From Butyrivibrio fibrisolvens (GTDB lineage: Bacteria > Bacillota > Clostridia > Lachnospirales > Lachnospiraceae), in the NCBI RefSeq assembly GCF_037113525.1, contig NZ_CP146963.1, forward strand, positions 248,001 to 312,000: DNA of 64,000 nucleotides, written 5' to 3'. A model generated the notes under the pieces. That model saw only the letters and a list, made by a program, of their open reading frames with translations, made no database searches and was not told the origin of the DNA. This document shows, piece after piece, positions 16,975 through 25,947 of the stretch. Position 1 is the stretch's first letter; the number at the start of each line of letters is the position of its first letter. The position numbers were made by a program, and so were the translations under genes.

Positions 16975-17862
16975 ATGAATAAAGCACTTAGGGATAAAAA
17001 AGCTATCCTGTTCTTTATATTACCGGCAGCACTTCTTTTTACATTGGTTTTGTTTGGACCAATATTATATGCCGGCTATATTTCCCTTTGTGATTGGAAT
17101 GCACTTAGTAAGCCCAAATTCATTGGCTTAAAGAACTTCAAAGCTCTTTTCACAAAGGACGATGTATTTTTAACGTCTCTTAAGAATTCAATTTTCTTTA
17201 TGATCTTTTCGCTGGTTACTCAGCAGATAATCGGTCTTATACTTGCTGCTATTCTTTCAGGACTTCGTTATGGTAAGAATGTTTATAAGAACATAATATA
17301 TCTTCCATGCGTTCTTTCGTCGGCAGCGCTGGGTCTTTTGTTCAGCTTTATTTTGAAACCTAATATGGGTCTTAATCAGCTTCTTGCAATATTTGGAATA
17401 CAGGGACCTAACTGGCTTATGTCAGTTAACGGATACATTCCGCTTACCATGTGGGTAATCGGCGTTGTTGCTCTCTGGATTTATGTTGGTACTACAATGA
17501 TGCTCTATATGGCAGGAATTGCCGGGATAGACAAGAGCCTTCTTGAAGCAGCGTATATTGATGGCGCAGGTAAGACAAAGACATTCTGGCATGTAACGCT
17601 TCCGCTTCTTAAGCCAATGGCAAGAACTACAATTTCACTTACATGTATCGGATCTCTCAAATTCTTTGATCTTGTATATAACATGACACAGGGTGGTCCT
17701 AATAATAAGACACAGACAATGGCAACATGGCTGTATTTTGAAGGCTTTTCATATTTTAAATACGGATACGCAAGTGCTATATCCATAATCCTTCTTATTA
17801 TGTGCCTGCTCGTGACATTAATCATAAACAGATGTATCAGTGTTAAAGATTTTGAAAACTAA
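16975..17862 (+). CDS. Sugar ABC transporter permease (MalF/UgpA type)
   Basis: This 295-residue protein has six predicted membrane helices and the permease-ATPase contact loop (EAAYIDGAGKTKTFWHVTLP near residue 205). The N-terminal LRDKKAILFFILPAALLF is typical of the first permease of CUT1 sugar transporters. ATG 16975 follows GGGGGA; an upstream in-frame ATG lies within the hairpin and is rejected. The second permease starts 12 bases after the stop. Confidence 0.92.
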   Translation: MNKALRDKKAILFFILPAALLFTLVLFGPILYAGYISLCDWNALSKPKFIGLKNFKALFTKDDVFLTSLKNSIFFMIFSLVTQQIIGLILAAILSGLRYGKNVYKNIIYLPCVLSSAALGLLFSFILKPNMGLNQLLAIFGIQGPNWLMSVNGYIPLTMWVIGVVALWIYVGTTMMLYMAGIAGIDKSLLEAAYIDGAGKTKTFWHVTLPLLKPMARTTISLTCIGSLKFFDLVYNMTQGGPNNKTQTMATWLYFEGFSYFKYGYASAISIILLIMCLLVTLIINRCISVKDFEN

Positions 17863-17874
17863 GGGGGCATTACT

Positions 17875-18729
17875 ATGAAAAAGATAACCATATCTAAGGT
17901 CATCATATATATTGTGTTGACACTTATAGCTGTTTTATATGTAGCCCCGCTTGTATGGATTGTGCTTGTATCATTTAAGACCAATGCGGAAGTATTTTCT
18001 AATCCGTTTGGGGTACCACAGGTTTGGCAGCTAGGTAACTATATTTTTGCATGGACCAAAGGTAAACTTGGAGTAGCTCTTTGGAACTCAGTATTTGTAT
18101 GTGTGTTTACACTTGCAATAAGCCTTCTTCTTGGAGCAATGGCTGCGTTTGGAATTGCAAGAATGAGATTTAAGCTTTCAGGAGCAACACTTACATACTT
18201 TATGATAGGTATGATGGTTCCTGTACACTGCGTACTCATTCCTCTGTTTGTGATGTTTTCAAAAATGAAGATTACTACTCCTCTTTTTGAGATCAGATTT
18301 ACAAACAGCCTTATCGGAATCGTTATTCCATATATTACATTTGCTCTTCCGATGACAATATTCATCCTTGTTGGCTTCTTTAGAAGTATGCCGGGTGAGC
18401 TTTTCGAAGCAGCATGTATTGACGGATGTTCAATTTACAAGACATTTTTCTCAATAGCACTTCCTCTTTCCAAGACAGGTATATTTGTAACTGGAATGAT
18501 GAGCTTCGTTAATACCTGGAACGAACTGCTTGTTGCAATGGTATTCATTTCTGATCCTGAGAAAAAGACACTTCCTGTAACTCTTACATATTTCGTAGGA
18601 CCATACGCAACAAACTATGTACAGATGTTTGCAGCTATTGTTATCGCAGTTATTCCTACTATCGTTGTCTACAGTATCTTCAGTAACCAGATCGTAGAAG
18701 GACTTACGGCAGGTGCGGTAAAGGGATAA
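17875..18729 (+). CDS. Sugar ABC transporter permease (MalG/UgpE type)
   Basis: The 284-residue partner of the preceding permease has six predicted helices, YVAPLVWIVLVSFKT at the first outer loop, and the coupling motif EAACIDGCSIYKTFFSIALP near residue 182. It ends the transporter operon. AGGGGG precedes the ATG. Confidence 0.92.
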   Translation: MKKITISKVIIYIVLTLIAVLYVAPLVWIVLVSFKTNAEVFSNPFGVPQVWQLGNYIFAWTKGKLGVALWNSVFVCVFTLAISLLLGAMAAFGIARMRFKLSGATLTYFMIGMMVPVHCVLIPLFVMFSKMKITTPLFEIRFTNSLIGIVIPYITFALPMTIFILVGFFRSMPGELFEAACIDGCSIYKTFFSIALPLSKTGIFVTGMMSFVNTWNELLVAMVFISDPEKKTLPVTLTYFVGPYATNYVQMFAAIVIAVIPTIVVYSIFSNQIVEGLTAGAVKG

Positions 18730-18755
18730 GACGTACGTAATAGCTGGGTTGTGCC

Positions 18756-18975
18756 GATTCCTGAGGGTGGCAGCCTATAAATGATTTTCGGGTCATGAAA
18801 AATATATAAAATTCAAGGCATGATATCTGGAATGATATATTCTGGGATTTATAAACTCGCTTCGCTCAGACAATAAATCCCAAACAGAATATCTCATTCC
18901 ATCTATCAAGCTCTTGAATTTAATATATTTTTCAAAGACCCGAAAATCATTTATAGGTTGCTACCCTCAGGAATC
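18756..18975. repeat. Long inverted repeat (220 bp hairpin)
   Basis: Arms of 39 bases pair completely if two G-U pairs are allowed (18756-18794 with 18937-18975). Inner segments (ATATATAAAATTCAAG with CTTGAATTTAATATAT; GGGATTTAT with ATAAATCCC) continue the stem to a loop with CTCGCTTCGCTCAG. No U-run or coding frame belongs to it. Same design as 2040-2221 but different sequence. Confidence 0.85.
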
Positions 18976-19027
18976 TGAAAGTTTTAGGAATTGTACGAAA
19001 ATGTACGAAAAATGCGGTGCATTAATC

Positions 19028-19054
19028 ATCCCTGCTTCGATGGCAGGGATTTTT
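19028..19054 (+). terminator. Terminator before the GH13 gene
   Basis: ATCCCTGC pairs with GCAGGGAT, then TTTT. It would end transporter transcripts that pass the long hairpin. Confidence 0.75.
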
Positions 19055-19165
19055 AGTGCTAAGTTGATCGAGAAGTGCGATGAAACTGAATTATACCGGC
19101 TTTGAATCTGATTAAAAAGACGGATTATTTTTGATGGAAAACGGTGGCGTTTTTGGGGAGGCGTA

Positions 19166-19174
19166 TGCTATAAT
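19166..19174 (+). promoter_or_regulatory. Extended -10 promoter of the GH13 gene
   Basis: TGCTATAAT is an extended -10 element; no good -35 box is seen. It follows the terminator at 19028-19054, so the enzyme has its own promoter. Confidence 0.55.
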
Positions 19175-19218
19175 GACAATATACGAAAAAATGCGAAAAC
19201 AACAAAGGAGGAAACGCT

Positions 19219-21306
19219 TTGTTTGATTCAAAACTGTTATTTCATGATATTTCCGGTCAGTTTGTAAGTCCTGAAGAACAGGATATTTTTAGTGATGTAA
19301 CTATATATTTTAGAGTTGGCAAAGGTCAGGCTGCTACAGTATTTCTTTATACAGAGGAATATGAGTATCCTATGAGTCTTATGGGTGCGGACAAGGCATC
19401 AGAGAGAGGATTTAGCGGAGCTGGCGATATATTTGATTTTTATGAAGTGACAGTAAAACTTGGTGATAAGCCGTTTTCTTACGCGTTTAAGATTGAAGTA
19501 AATGGTGATAAGGAAGATGCGCACGTTGTATTTTATGATTTCAGAGGCGCGTACTTAAGAAAGCCTTCAGCTGATAACCATATGGCATTTCGTCTTTTCC
19601 CAGGGGCTCATGTTCCGGGATGGGCTAGAGGTGCTGTAATGTATCAGATATTCGTGGACAGGTTCTGCAATGGCGATAAGTCCAATGATGTTCTTACAAA
19701 TGAGTATCACTATAATGGCGGCCATACTGTTCATGTAGATGATTGGGACAAGTATCCTCATCCTTCAGAAAGCTATAAGGAATTCTATGGTGGAGACCTT
19801 CAGGGCGTTATAGATAAGCTTGATTATCTGCATGATCTTGGAATAGATGTACTTTATCTTAATCCGATCTTTGCATCTCCTTCAAGCCATAAGTACGATA
19901 CCATGGACTATGATCATATTGATCCACACTTTGGCAGAATCGTAGAAGATGAAGGTAAACTTCTTGAAGAAGATGTTACTGATAATAGAGAAGCTACAAA
20001 ATTCGTAAACAGAGTTACAAATATAAAAAATCTTGAAGCAGGAGATCTTCTTTTTGCAGAGCTTGTTGATGAAGCCCACAAAAGGAATATGAAGGTCATA
20101 ATCGACGGCGTATTTAACCACTGCGGTTCTTTTAACAAGTGGCTCGACAGAGAACTTATATACGGCGGCGGAGCTTATGAATCAGAAGACAGCCCATACC
20201 ATAAGTGGTTTGATTTTAAGAAAAAGAAATGGCCGCAGAATAATTCCTATGACGGATGGTGGGGATATGACACCCTTCCAAAACTTAATTTTGAGGGTTC
20301 CAAAACACTTCAGGAATATGTCTTACGACTTGCAAGAAAGTGGGTTTCTGCGCCCTTTAATGCTGATGGCTGGAGACTTGACGTTGCAACAGATCTTGGA
20401 CATTCGGAAAGTTTCAACCACGAATTCTGGCAGCGTTTTAGAAATGCAGTAAGAGATGCTAATCCTAATGCGATCATTCTTGCAGAAAATTATGGTTCTT
20501 CAAGAAACTGGCTTGAAGGTAATGAATGGGATACTATCATGAACTACGATGCCTTCATGGAGCCTGTTACATGGTTCCTTACAGGCGAAGAGAAGCATTC
20601 GGATGAGTTCAAAAAAGAACGACTTAATAATACAGCTCTTTTCTGGAAGTCAATGAAGAAGGCTATTGGAGAGAACTTTGGTAACTTTTCCATGTACACT
20701 TCTATGAACCAGCTTGATAACCATGATCACTCAAGATTCATGACAAGAACCAATATGAAGCCCGGAAGATCTTCTGATCCGGCAGGCCCTAAGGCTGCTG
20801 ATAAGGGCACCAACAAAGGGATATACAAAGAAGCTACTGTTATCCAGATGACATGGCCGGGAGCTCCGACTCTCTACTACGGCGACGAAGCTGGAGTTTG
20901 CGGATTTACAGATCCTGATAACAGAAGAACCTATCCTTGGGGACATGAGGATAAGGAGCTTATCGAGTTCCATAAGACTATTATTGATATACATAAAAAA
21001 TATCCTGAATTTACCGATGGTGCACTCATCCCGCTTGGAGAGCATAAGGTCAAAGGCATCCTCACCTACGGAAGGTTTACAGCAGATGCCGTATCTGTCA
21101 TAATCTTAAATAATAATAATAGAGAAAAAGAAATAGCGCTTGACTTAAGACCTTTGGGAGTGCCTACAGATTGCAGCTTTGAAAGACTTATATTAACGGA
21201 TGAAGCAGGCTTTGATGTAGACAGTGTAAAGTACCATACTAGTGGAAGAGACTTGAATATAACACTTAAAGAGTATTCTTCTGTAATACTGAGATTATCA
21301 AAGTGA
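19219..21306 (+). CDS. Glycoside hydrolase family 13, neopullulanase/maltogenic type
   Basis: This 695-residue alpha-glucan enzyme has an N-terminal beta-sandwich of CBM34 type (about 1-130) and a GH13 barrel. Catalytic motifs are DGVFNH near 297, GWRLDVA with nucleophile Asp388, ILAENYG with acid/base Glu423, and LDNHDHSRF near residue 512 with the stabilising Asp. Domain order fits neopullulanase, cyclomaltodextrinase or maltogenic amylase. There is no signal peptide, so it works inside the cell, matching the upstream transporter. It starts at TTG 19219 with AAAGGAGG upstream. An insertion of about 50 residues around 240-290 widens the barrel between strands 3 and 4. Exact specificity cannot be read. 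Confidence 0.9.
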   Translation: MFDSKLLFHDISGQFVSPEEQDIFSDVTIYFRVGKGQAATVFLYTEEYEYPMSLMGADKASERGFSGAGDIFDFYEVTVKLGDKPFSYAFKIEVNGDKEDAHVVFYDFRGAYLRKPSADNHMAFRLFPGAHVPGWARGAVMYQIFVDRFCNGDKSNDVLTNEYHYNGGHTVHVDDWDKYPHPSESYKEFYGGDLQGVIDKLDYLHDLGIDVLYLNPIFASPSSHKYDTMDYDHIDPHFGRIVEDEGKLLEEDVTDNREATKFVNRVTNIKNLEAGDLLFAELVDEAHKRNMKVIIDGVFNHCGSFNKWLDRELIYGGGAYESEDSPYHKWFDFKKKKWPQNNSYDGWWGYDTLPKLNFEGSKTLQEYVLRLARKWVSAPFNADGWRLDVATDLGHSESFNHEFWQRFRNAVRDANPNAIILAENYGSSRNWLEGNEWDTIMNYDAFMEPVTWFLTGEEKHSDEFKKERLNNTALFWKSMKKAIGENFGNFSMYTSMNQLDNHDHSRFMTRTNMKPGRSSDPAGPKAADKGTNKGIYKEATVIQMTWPGAPTLYYGDEAGVCGFTDPDNRRTYPWGHEDKELIEFHKTIIDIHKKYPEFTDGALIPLGEHKVKGILTYGRFTADAVSVIILNNNNREKEIALDLRPLGVPTDCSFERLILTDEAGFDVDSVKYHTSGRDLNITLKEYSSVILRLSK

Positions 21307-21405
21307 TAATGAAGAGTAATTAACTTTGCTTCTTATATTTGCTTCTGTAGCACTATAGTTATGCTGTCTGGTCATTAGTCAAGTGTGTTGTATGAGGATA
21401 TATTC

Positions 21406-22143
21406 ATGAAAATACTTGTTACTAATGATGATGGAATAAATGCAGAAGGCATACAGCTTCTTGCAAAAACTGCAAAAAAGTTTGGAGAAGTGATAGTTAT
21501 TGCACCGGAAGAGCAGTGCAGTGCAATGTCACACCATATCACCCTTCGCGATAAGATGACTATAAGAAAGCATGAATTCGGCGTGCCAGGAGTTGATGCT
21601 TATGCTTTTGCAGGAACACCTGCAGACTGCGTAAGAGCTTCATACCTTGGACTTTTTAAAGAAGGTGAAAAGCCTGATCTTGTACTTTCGGGTGTTAACA
21701 AGGGAGCTAACTGCGGCTTTGATATTCAGTATTCTGCAACAGTTGGTGCTGCCATGGAGGCTCTTTTATACGAAGTTCCTGCTATCTGCTTTTCACAGAA
21801 CTATTTTACTGATGAGCATGAGTGCCATACTGATGTAGCAGAAAAGTATATAGAAGATATACTTAGTGAACTGATCGCAAAGCCTCTTGAAAAAGGTCTT
21901 GCATGGAATGTTAATTTCCCTTCATGCAGCCTTGATGAGTACAAAGGCGTTTTGTATGACAGATTTCCTGCCCAGAGCGCGTTCTGGGATGATCAGTATG
22001 TTCTTGAAGAAAATGCTGACGGCGAGAAAGAAGTTCTTCTTAAGACTATACCAATTGAAAAGGCTGAGGAAGGCAGTGATATGCAGGCTGTCATAGATGG
22101 ATATATATCAATTGGAACAATACGAAATACTGTATTAAGATAA
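21406..22143 (+). CDS. surE: 5'/3'-nucleotidase SurE
   Basis: The 245-residue enzyme removes phosphate from nucleoside monophosphates. It shows MKILVTNDDGINAEGI at the start (metal-binding DD), the PEEQCSAMSHHIT segment, YAFAGTPADCVR and LVLSGVNKGANCG. Length is normal. ATG 21406 has GAGG upstream and matches the conserved first residues; the upstream in-frame start adds seven residues not found in the family. Confidence 0.94.
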   Translation: MKILVTNDDGINAEGIQLLAKTAKKFGEVIVIAPEEQCSAMSHHITLRDKMTIRKHEFGVPGVDAYAFAGTPADCVRASYLGLFKEGEKPDLVLSGVNKGANCGFDIQYSATVGAAMEALLYEVPAICFSQNYFTDEHECHTDVAEKYIEDILSELIAKPLEKGLAWNVNFPSCSLDEYKGVLYDRFPAQSAFWDDQYVLEENADGEKEVLLKTIPIEKAEEGSDMQAVIDGYISIGTIRNTVLR

Positions 22144-22244
22144 AGAGGATTCAATAATCTGCAACCATCCTCAGGAAAGCTTTGGCATTGAGATATTTTT
22201 TCATTTTAATATAGAATAAAATGGCGCTAAAAGGCAATAATAGT

Positions 22245-22280
22245 AAAAAAGTTACATACATTTGATATGTAACTTTTTTT
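22245..22280 (+). terminator. Terminator after surE
   Basis: AAAAAAGTTACATA pairs with TATGTAACTTTTTTT. The remaining 22281-22466 is the fba leader: AT-rich, with no recognised riboswitch. Confidence 0.85.
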
Positions 22281-22466
22281 ATTTTGCGATATAATTAATT
22301 CGTTGTTAATAACGGTAGTAAACATATAAAGTTGCTATTATTCGATACTAAACAAGTTGGAATCGGGAGGATAGTCACTATTATTCGTTTACTATTTCAA
22401 TGGGGGGAAGGAGTTCTTTTTTCCTGACTAATCCAAAGGACAAAATTTAAGAAAGGTGGTATTACT

Positions 22467-23405
22467 ATGGCACTGGTTACATCAACCGAAATGTTCAAGA
22501 AAGCTTATAATGGCGGATACGCTATTGGTGCTTTCAACATCAACAACATGGAAATCGTTCAGGCTATCACTGACGCAGCAGCAGAGCTTAAGAGCCCTGT
22601 AATCCTTCAGGCATCACAGGGTGCAAGAAAGTATGCTAACTCTGTATACCTTGTAAAGCTGGTAGAGGCTGCTAATGAGATTCATCCTGAAGTTCCTATG
22701 GTTCTTCATCTTGATCATGGTGCAGATTTTGCAACATGTAAGGATTGTATCGATAACGGATTTACATCAGTTATGATCGACTATTCAAGCCATTCTTTTG
22801 AAGAGAACATTGAAGAGTCAAGAAAAGTTGCTGAGTACGCTCACGAGCATGGCGTAGTAGTAGAAGCCGAGCTTGGAACTTTGGCAGGTATTGAAGATGC
22901 TGTATCAGTAGATGCTGATAAGGCTATGTTCACAGATCCTGATCAGGTAGAAGAATTCGTTAACAAGACAGGCGTTGATTCACTTGCTATCGCTATCGGA
23001 ACAAGCCATGGTGCATACAAGTTCAAACCTGGAACAAATCCTAAGCTTCGTCTTGATATCCTTGCAGAAGTTTCAAGAAGACTTCCCGGATTCCCTATCG
23101 TTCTTCACGGATCAAGCTCTGTTCCTCAGGAATATGTTAAGATCATCAACGAGCACGGCGGCAAGTTAAAAGATGCTATCGGTGTTCCGGAAGATCAGCT
23201 TCGTGAAGCTGCAAGAGGCGCTGTATGCAAGATCAACATCGACTCTGACCTTCGTCTTGGTATGACAGCAGGTATCAGAGAGCACTTCGTAGCAAATCCT
23301 GATCACTTCGATCCTCGTCAGTATATTGGCGATGGACGTAAGTATGTTAAGGATATCGTAGCTCACAAGATCAAGAACGTTCTTGGTTCTGAGAATACAA
23401 TCTGA
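22467..23405 (+). CDS. fba: Fructose-1,6-bisphosphate aldolase, class II
   Basis: This 312-residue zinc aldolase cleaves fructose-1,6-bisphosphate in glycolysis and condenses the trioses in the reverse direction. Zinc and substrate motifs are HLDHGADF near residue 82, VEAELGTLAG near 134, GTSHGAYK near 177 and LHGSSSVP near 212. AGAAAGGTGG lies before the ATG. The long leader (nearly 190 bases after the previous terminator) suggests its own promoter. Confidence 0.95.
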   Translation: MALVTSTEMFKKAYNGGYAIGAFNINNMEIVQAITDAAAELKSPVILQASQGARKYANSVYLVKLVEAANEIHPEVPMVLHLDHGADFATCKDCIDNGFTSVMIDYSSHSFEENIEESRKVAEYAHEHGVVVEAELGTLAGIEDAVSVDADKAMFTDPDQVEEFVNKTGVDSLAIAIGTSHGAYKFKPGTNPKLRLDILAEVSRRLPGFPIVLHGSSSVPQEYVKIINEHGGKLKDAIGVPEDQLREAARGAVCKINIDSDLRLGMTAGIREHFVANPDHFDPRQYIGDGRKYVKDIVAHKIKNVLGSENTI

Positions 23406-23433
23406 TGACATAATTGGTTAAAACATAAAAAAT

Positions 23434-23477
23434 AAGACCTCGGAATCTTTCCAAACGGATTGATCCCGAGGTCTTTT
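23434..23477. terminator. Bidirectional terminator between convergent genes
   Basis: AAGACCTCGG pairs with CCGAGGTCTT and serves fba on plus and the permease on minus. Confidence 0.8.
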
Positions 23478-23498
23478 GCTTTAGCTATTATTCTTTTA

Positions 23499-24809
23499 TC
23501 ATGGTTTCCAAACAAGCCATACGAAGAGATAACCTGTTATAACAGCTGTAAGTGTAAATGGAATACCGATCTTGAAGAAGTCTCTGAACTTAACCTCATA
23601 ACCTTCTTTTCTAAGCATACCAACACCTGCGATATTGGCAGAGGCTCCGATAGGAGTGATGTTACCGCCAAGGGTTGCTCCTATAAGGAGACCGAAATAC
23701 AGGAAGTTAGCATCTATATTAAGTGTTGCTGCAACAGAGCCCAGGATAGGGAGCATAGTTGCAACGTAAGGTATGTTGTCTATGAAAGCAGAGATAAGAA
23801 CAGAACCCCATACTACAATTGAATACAAAATGAATACATTGCTGCTACCTGCCTTGGAGATCATAGTTGCAAGATCGTCGATAACACCAACATTGGTGAT
23901 ACCAGCTATAACGCAGAACAGACCTGTAAGAAGGAGCATTGTATCCCAGTCCATAGCCTTAAGTGAGTGCCACATTCCATCTGTGCTCTTCTGCTTGGCA
24001 ATCTCCCATACTACAGTGAGGACGCCGCATACAAGACAGATGATACCATTAGTTGTCTCAGGCTTCATCTCTTCAGGAATGAAGGATGCGATGATAAGAA
24101 GTACCACATGTCCCAGCATTGTGATAGTTGGAACATAGTCAGTTACAACTGTATGCTCTGTTGATGTAACAGGCTCTTTGTCCTTGTGGAAGAGGATCAT
24201 CATGATCGGAACAGTAAGAAGAGCACCAAGCTCTACAGCAAAGAAGATACCGGCTCTTCCATGGAATACGAAGAAGTCATTGAAGTTCATGCCGGCAGCG
24301 CCTGCAAGCATGATAGATGTTGTATCACCAACAAGTGTTGCAGCGCCCTGAAGGTTTGAGGATACTGCGATACAGATGATCATGGATACAGGAGATATGT
24401 TCAGCTTCTTACAGATAGCAAGTCCAACAGGAGCTACCATAAGTACTGTAGCTACGTTGTCGATGAAAGCTGAGATGATACCTGAGAAAAGTGACATGAG
24501 AATTGTAACCCACAATACGTTGGGTGCGAGTCTAAGCAGCCACTCAGCAATAACATTGGGCATCTTGGATTCGATGAAATAGTCTACGATGACCATGGTT
24601 CCTACCAGCATCATAAGTATGTTCCAGTCGATAGCACTGGGTACCTGAGTGATTGGAAGGATAGGATCACCGCCTACTCCTATGAGTGTAAGGATTACAT
24701 AGATTGCCGCTGTTGAAAGTGCTACAACAGCTCTTTTCTTTGGTAATAGCACCATGAGTACATACATAAGTACAAAAAGTGCTATCGCGATGGTTTTGGA
24801 TGTTAACAT
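23499..24809 (-). CDS. ArsB/NhaD-type (SLC13-like) ion permease
   Basis: The 436-residue protein has about 11-12 predicted membrane helices in the ion-transporter superfamily pattern: two repeats, each with the hairpin sequence SAFIDNVATVLMVAP (about 115-130) and SAFIDNIPYVATMLP (about 365). The family moves anions or exchanges Na+/H+. A probable yybP-ykoY leader suggests a role linked to manganese or divalent metals, which is inference. AAAGGAGAC precedes ATG 24809 on the minus strand; the longer upstream frame overlaps the riboswitch terminator and is rejected. Confidence 0.82.
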   Translation of the reverse strand: MLTSKTIAIALFVLMYVLMVLLPKKRAVVALSTAAIYVILTLIGVGGDPILPITQVPSAIDWNILMMLVGTMVIVDYFIESKMPNVIAEWLLRLAPNVLWVTILMSLFSGIISAFIDNVATVLMVAPVGLAICKKLNISPVSMIICIAVSSNLQGAATLVGDTTSIMLAGAAGMNFNDFFVFHGRAGIFFAVELGALLTVPIMMILFHKDKEPVTSTEHTVVTDYVPTITMLGHVVLLIIASFIPEEMKPETTNGIICLVCGVLTVVWEIAKQKSTDGMWHSLKAMDWDTMLLLTGLFCVIAGITNVGVIDDLATMISKAGSSNVFILYSIVVWGSVLISAFIDNIPYVATMLPILGSVAATLNIDANFLYFGLLIGATLGGNITPIGASANIAGVGMLRKEGYEVKFRDFFKIGIPFTLTAVITGYLFVWLVWKP

Positions 24810-24840
24810 TTTGTCTCCTTTGTGATGATTTTGGCAAAAT

Positions 24841-25110
24841 AAAAAAGACCTTGCCATGTGGTTGACCGCATATAGCGGGAAGCAAATGACATTCATGGTG
24901 GTAAGTGCCATCAGCTAAAGTAACATGGTAAAAGTCTTGCTTTTCATGGATATCAGCAGATAAGTAGTTGCCGTCTTTTTTGCCATAAGATATGACAAAA
25001 ACGTCTGCTGCGTTATATCCGGTTCCGAATGACCTTTGCCGATCATTGTGCTGACGAATACCGGAAATCTATATACCTTGCCAATATATAGATCAGCTAC
25101 TCCCTTTTAC
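24841..25110 (-). promoter_or_regulatory. Probable yybP-ykoY manganese riboswitch with terminator
   Basis: On the minus strand, GTAAAAG (25110-25104) begins a P1 stem closed by CTTTTAC (24934-24928). Next to these are the conserved family segments GGGAGTAGC on the 5' side and AGCAAGAC on the 3' side, with GTCAGCA and CCGG segments between. The 3' strand of P1 (AAGACTTTTACCATGT) can instead pair with ACATGGCAAGGTCTT followed by six T residues, a terminator. Ligand-stabilised P1 would prevent termination, the usual ON logic of these Mn2+ switches. The middle arm is longer than usual, so a covariance-model score is needed to settle it. Confidence 0.7.
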
Positions 25111-25283
25111 TCCCTATATAATAAAGATTTATTGCAAAAACGTCAAGAAAATCAGCATTCCATGACATCCCCTATATCAGGCTGTTTGTAGATGATGATC
25201 CAAGCAATATCAGATATTTTCTCATAAGATCTGTGGTTTAAAATTTCTTTAGTTTTTCAGTTATTAAAGTATTTTTTATCCTG

Positions 25284-25312
25284 TTGAAATGGTTTTTTTC
25301 TTATCATAAAAT
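25284..25312 (+). promoter_or_regulatory. Sigma-A promoter of greA
   Basis: TTGAAA and TAAAAT are separated by 17 bases, about 35 bases before the greA start. Confidence 0.65.
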
Positions 25313-25346
25313 TGAATAAGCAGGAATTATAAGTGAGGTTTTTTAT

Positions 25347-25850
25347 ATGCACAACGAACTGACTAAAAAAGACATAGAAGATATGCAGGCTGAAATTGAC
25401 AACCGCAAGATCAATATAAGGAAAGAGCTTCTTGAGGATGTCAAAGAGGCAAGGGCTCAGGGCGATCTGTCCGAGAACTTTGAGTACTATGCAGCCAAGA
25501 GGGCCAAGAACCAGAACGAGAGCCGCATACGCTTTCTTGAAAGGATGATCAAGACAGCCAAGATCATTGATGATGACTCAAGTGATGATCAGGTAGGCAT
25601 GAACAAGACTGTAACTGTCTATGTTGAGGAAGATGATGTCGAGGAAGTGTATAAGATCGTCACTACCATAAGAGCGGACTCCCTTAAAGGAACCATAAGT
25701 GTGGAATCTCCGCTTGGTAAAGCCCTGATGGGACATAAGGTAGGAGACCGCGTCAATATAGTTATAAGCAAGGATTATAACTATGACGTGATAATCAAAA
25801 AGATTGAGAATACCGAGCTTACAGATGATGATAAGCTCAGGGATTTCTAA
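25347..25850 (+). CDS. greA: Transcription elongation factor GreA
   Basis: The 167-residue protein has the GreA N-terminal coiled coil (about 1-80; ARAQGDLSENFEYYAAK with the acidic tip DLSEN) and the FKBP-like C-terminal domain (about 85-160; SPLGKALMGHKVGDRV). It rescues backtracked RNA polymerase by stimulating transcript cleavage. GTGAGG precedes the ATG. It appears to be a single-gene unit. Confidence 0.93.
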   Translation: MHNELTKKDIEDMQAEIDNRKINIRKELLEDVKEARAQGDLSENFEYYAAKRAKNQNESRIRFLERMIKTAKIIDDDSSDDQVGMNKTVTVYVEEDDVEEVYKIVTTIRADSLKGTISVESPLGKALMGHKVGDRVNIVISKDYNYDVIIKKIENTELTDDDKLRDF

Positions 25851-25947
25851 CCTGTTACAGGATCAAGGTTTAGAGGACTTGATCAAAGGGAAGAATTCTT
25901 GGGGCTTTTTGTGATGCACAAAAATAATTATTGGTACGAGGGTTTTA

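Noticed and set aside
18914..19105. 63-codon frame at the second long hairpin
   Set aside because: It is inside the hairpin arm and the following terminator.
24810..24960. Short frames such as MKSKTFTMLL and a longer His-rich frame upstream of the permease
   Set aside because: They lie in the riboswitch expression platform and have no ribosome site; conserved RNA segments explain the sequence better.
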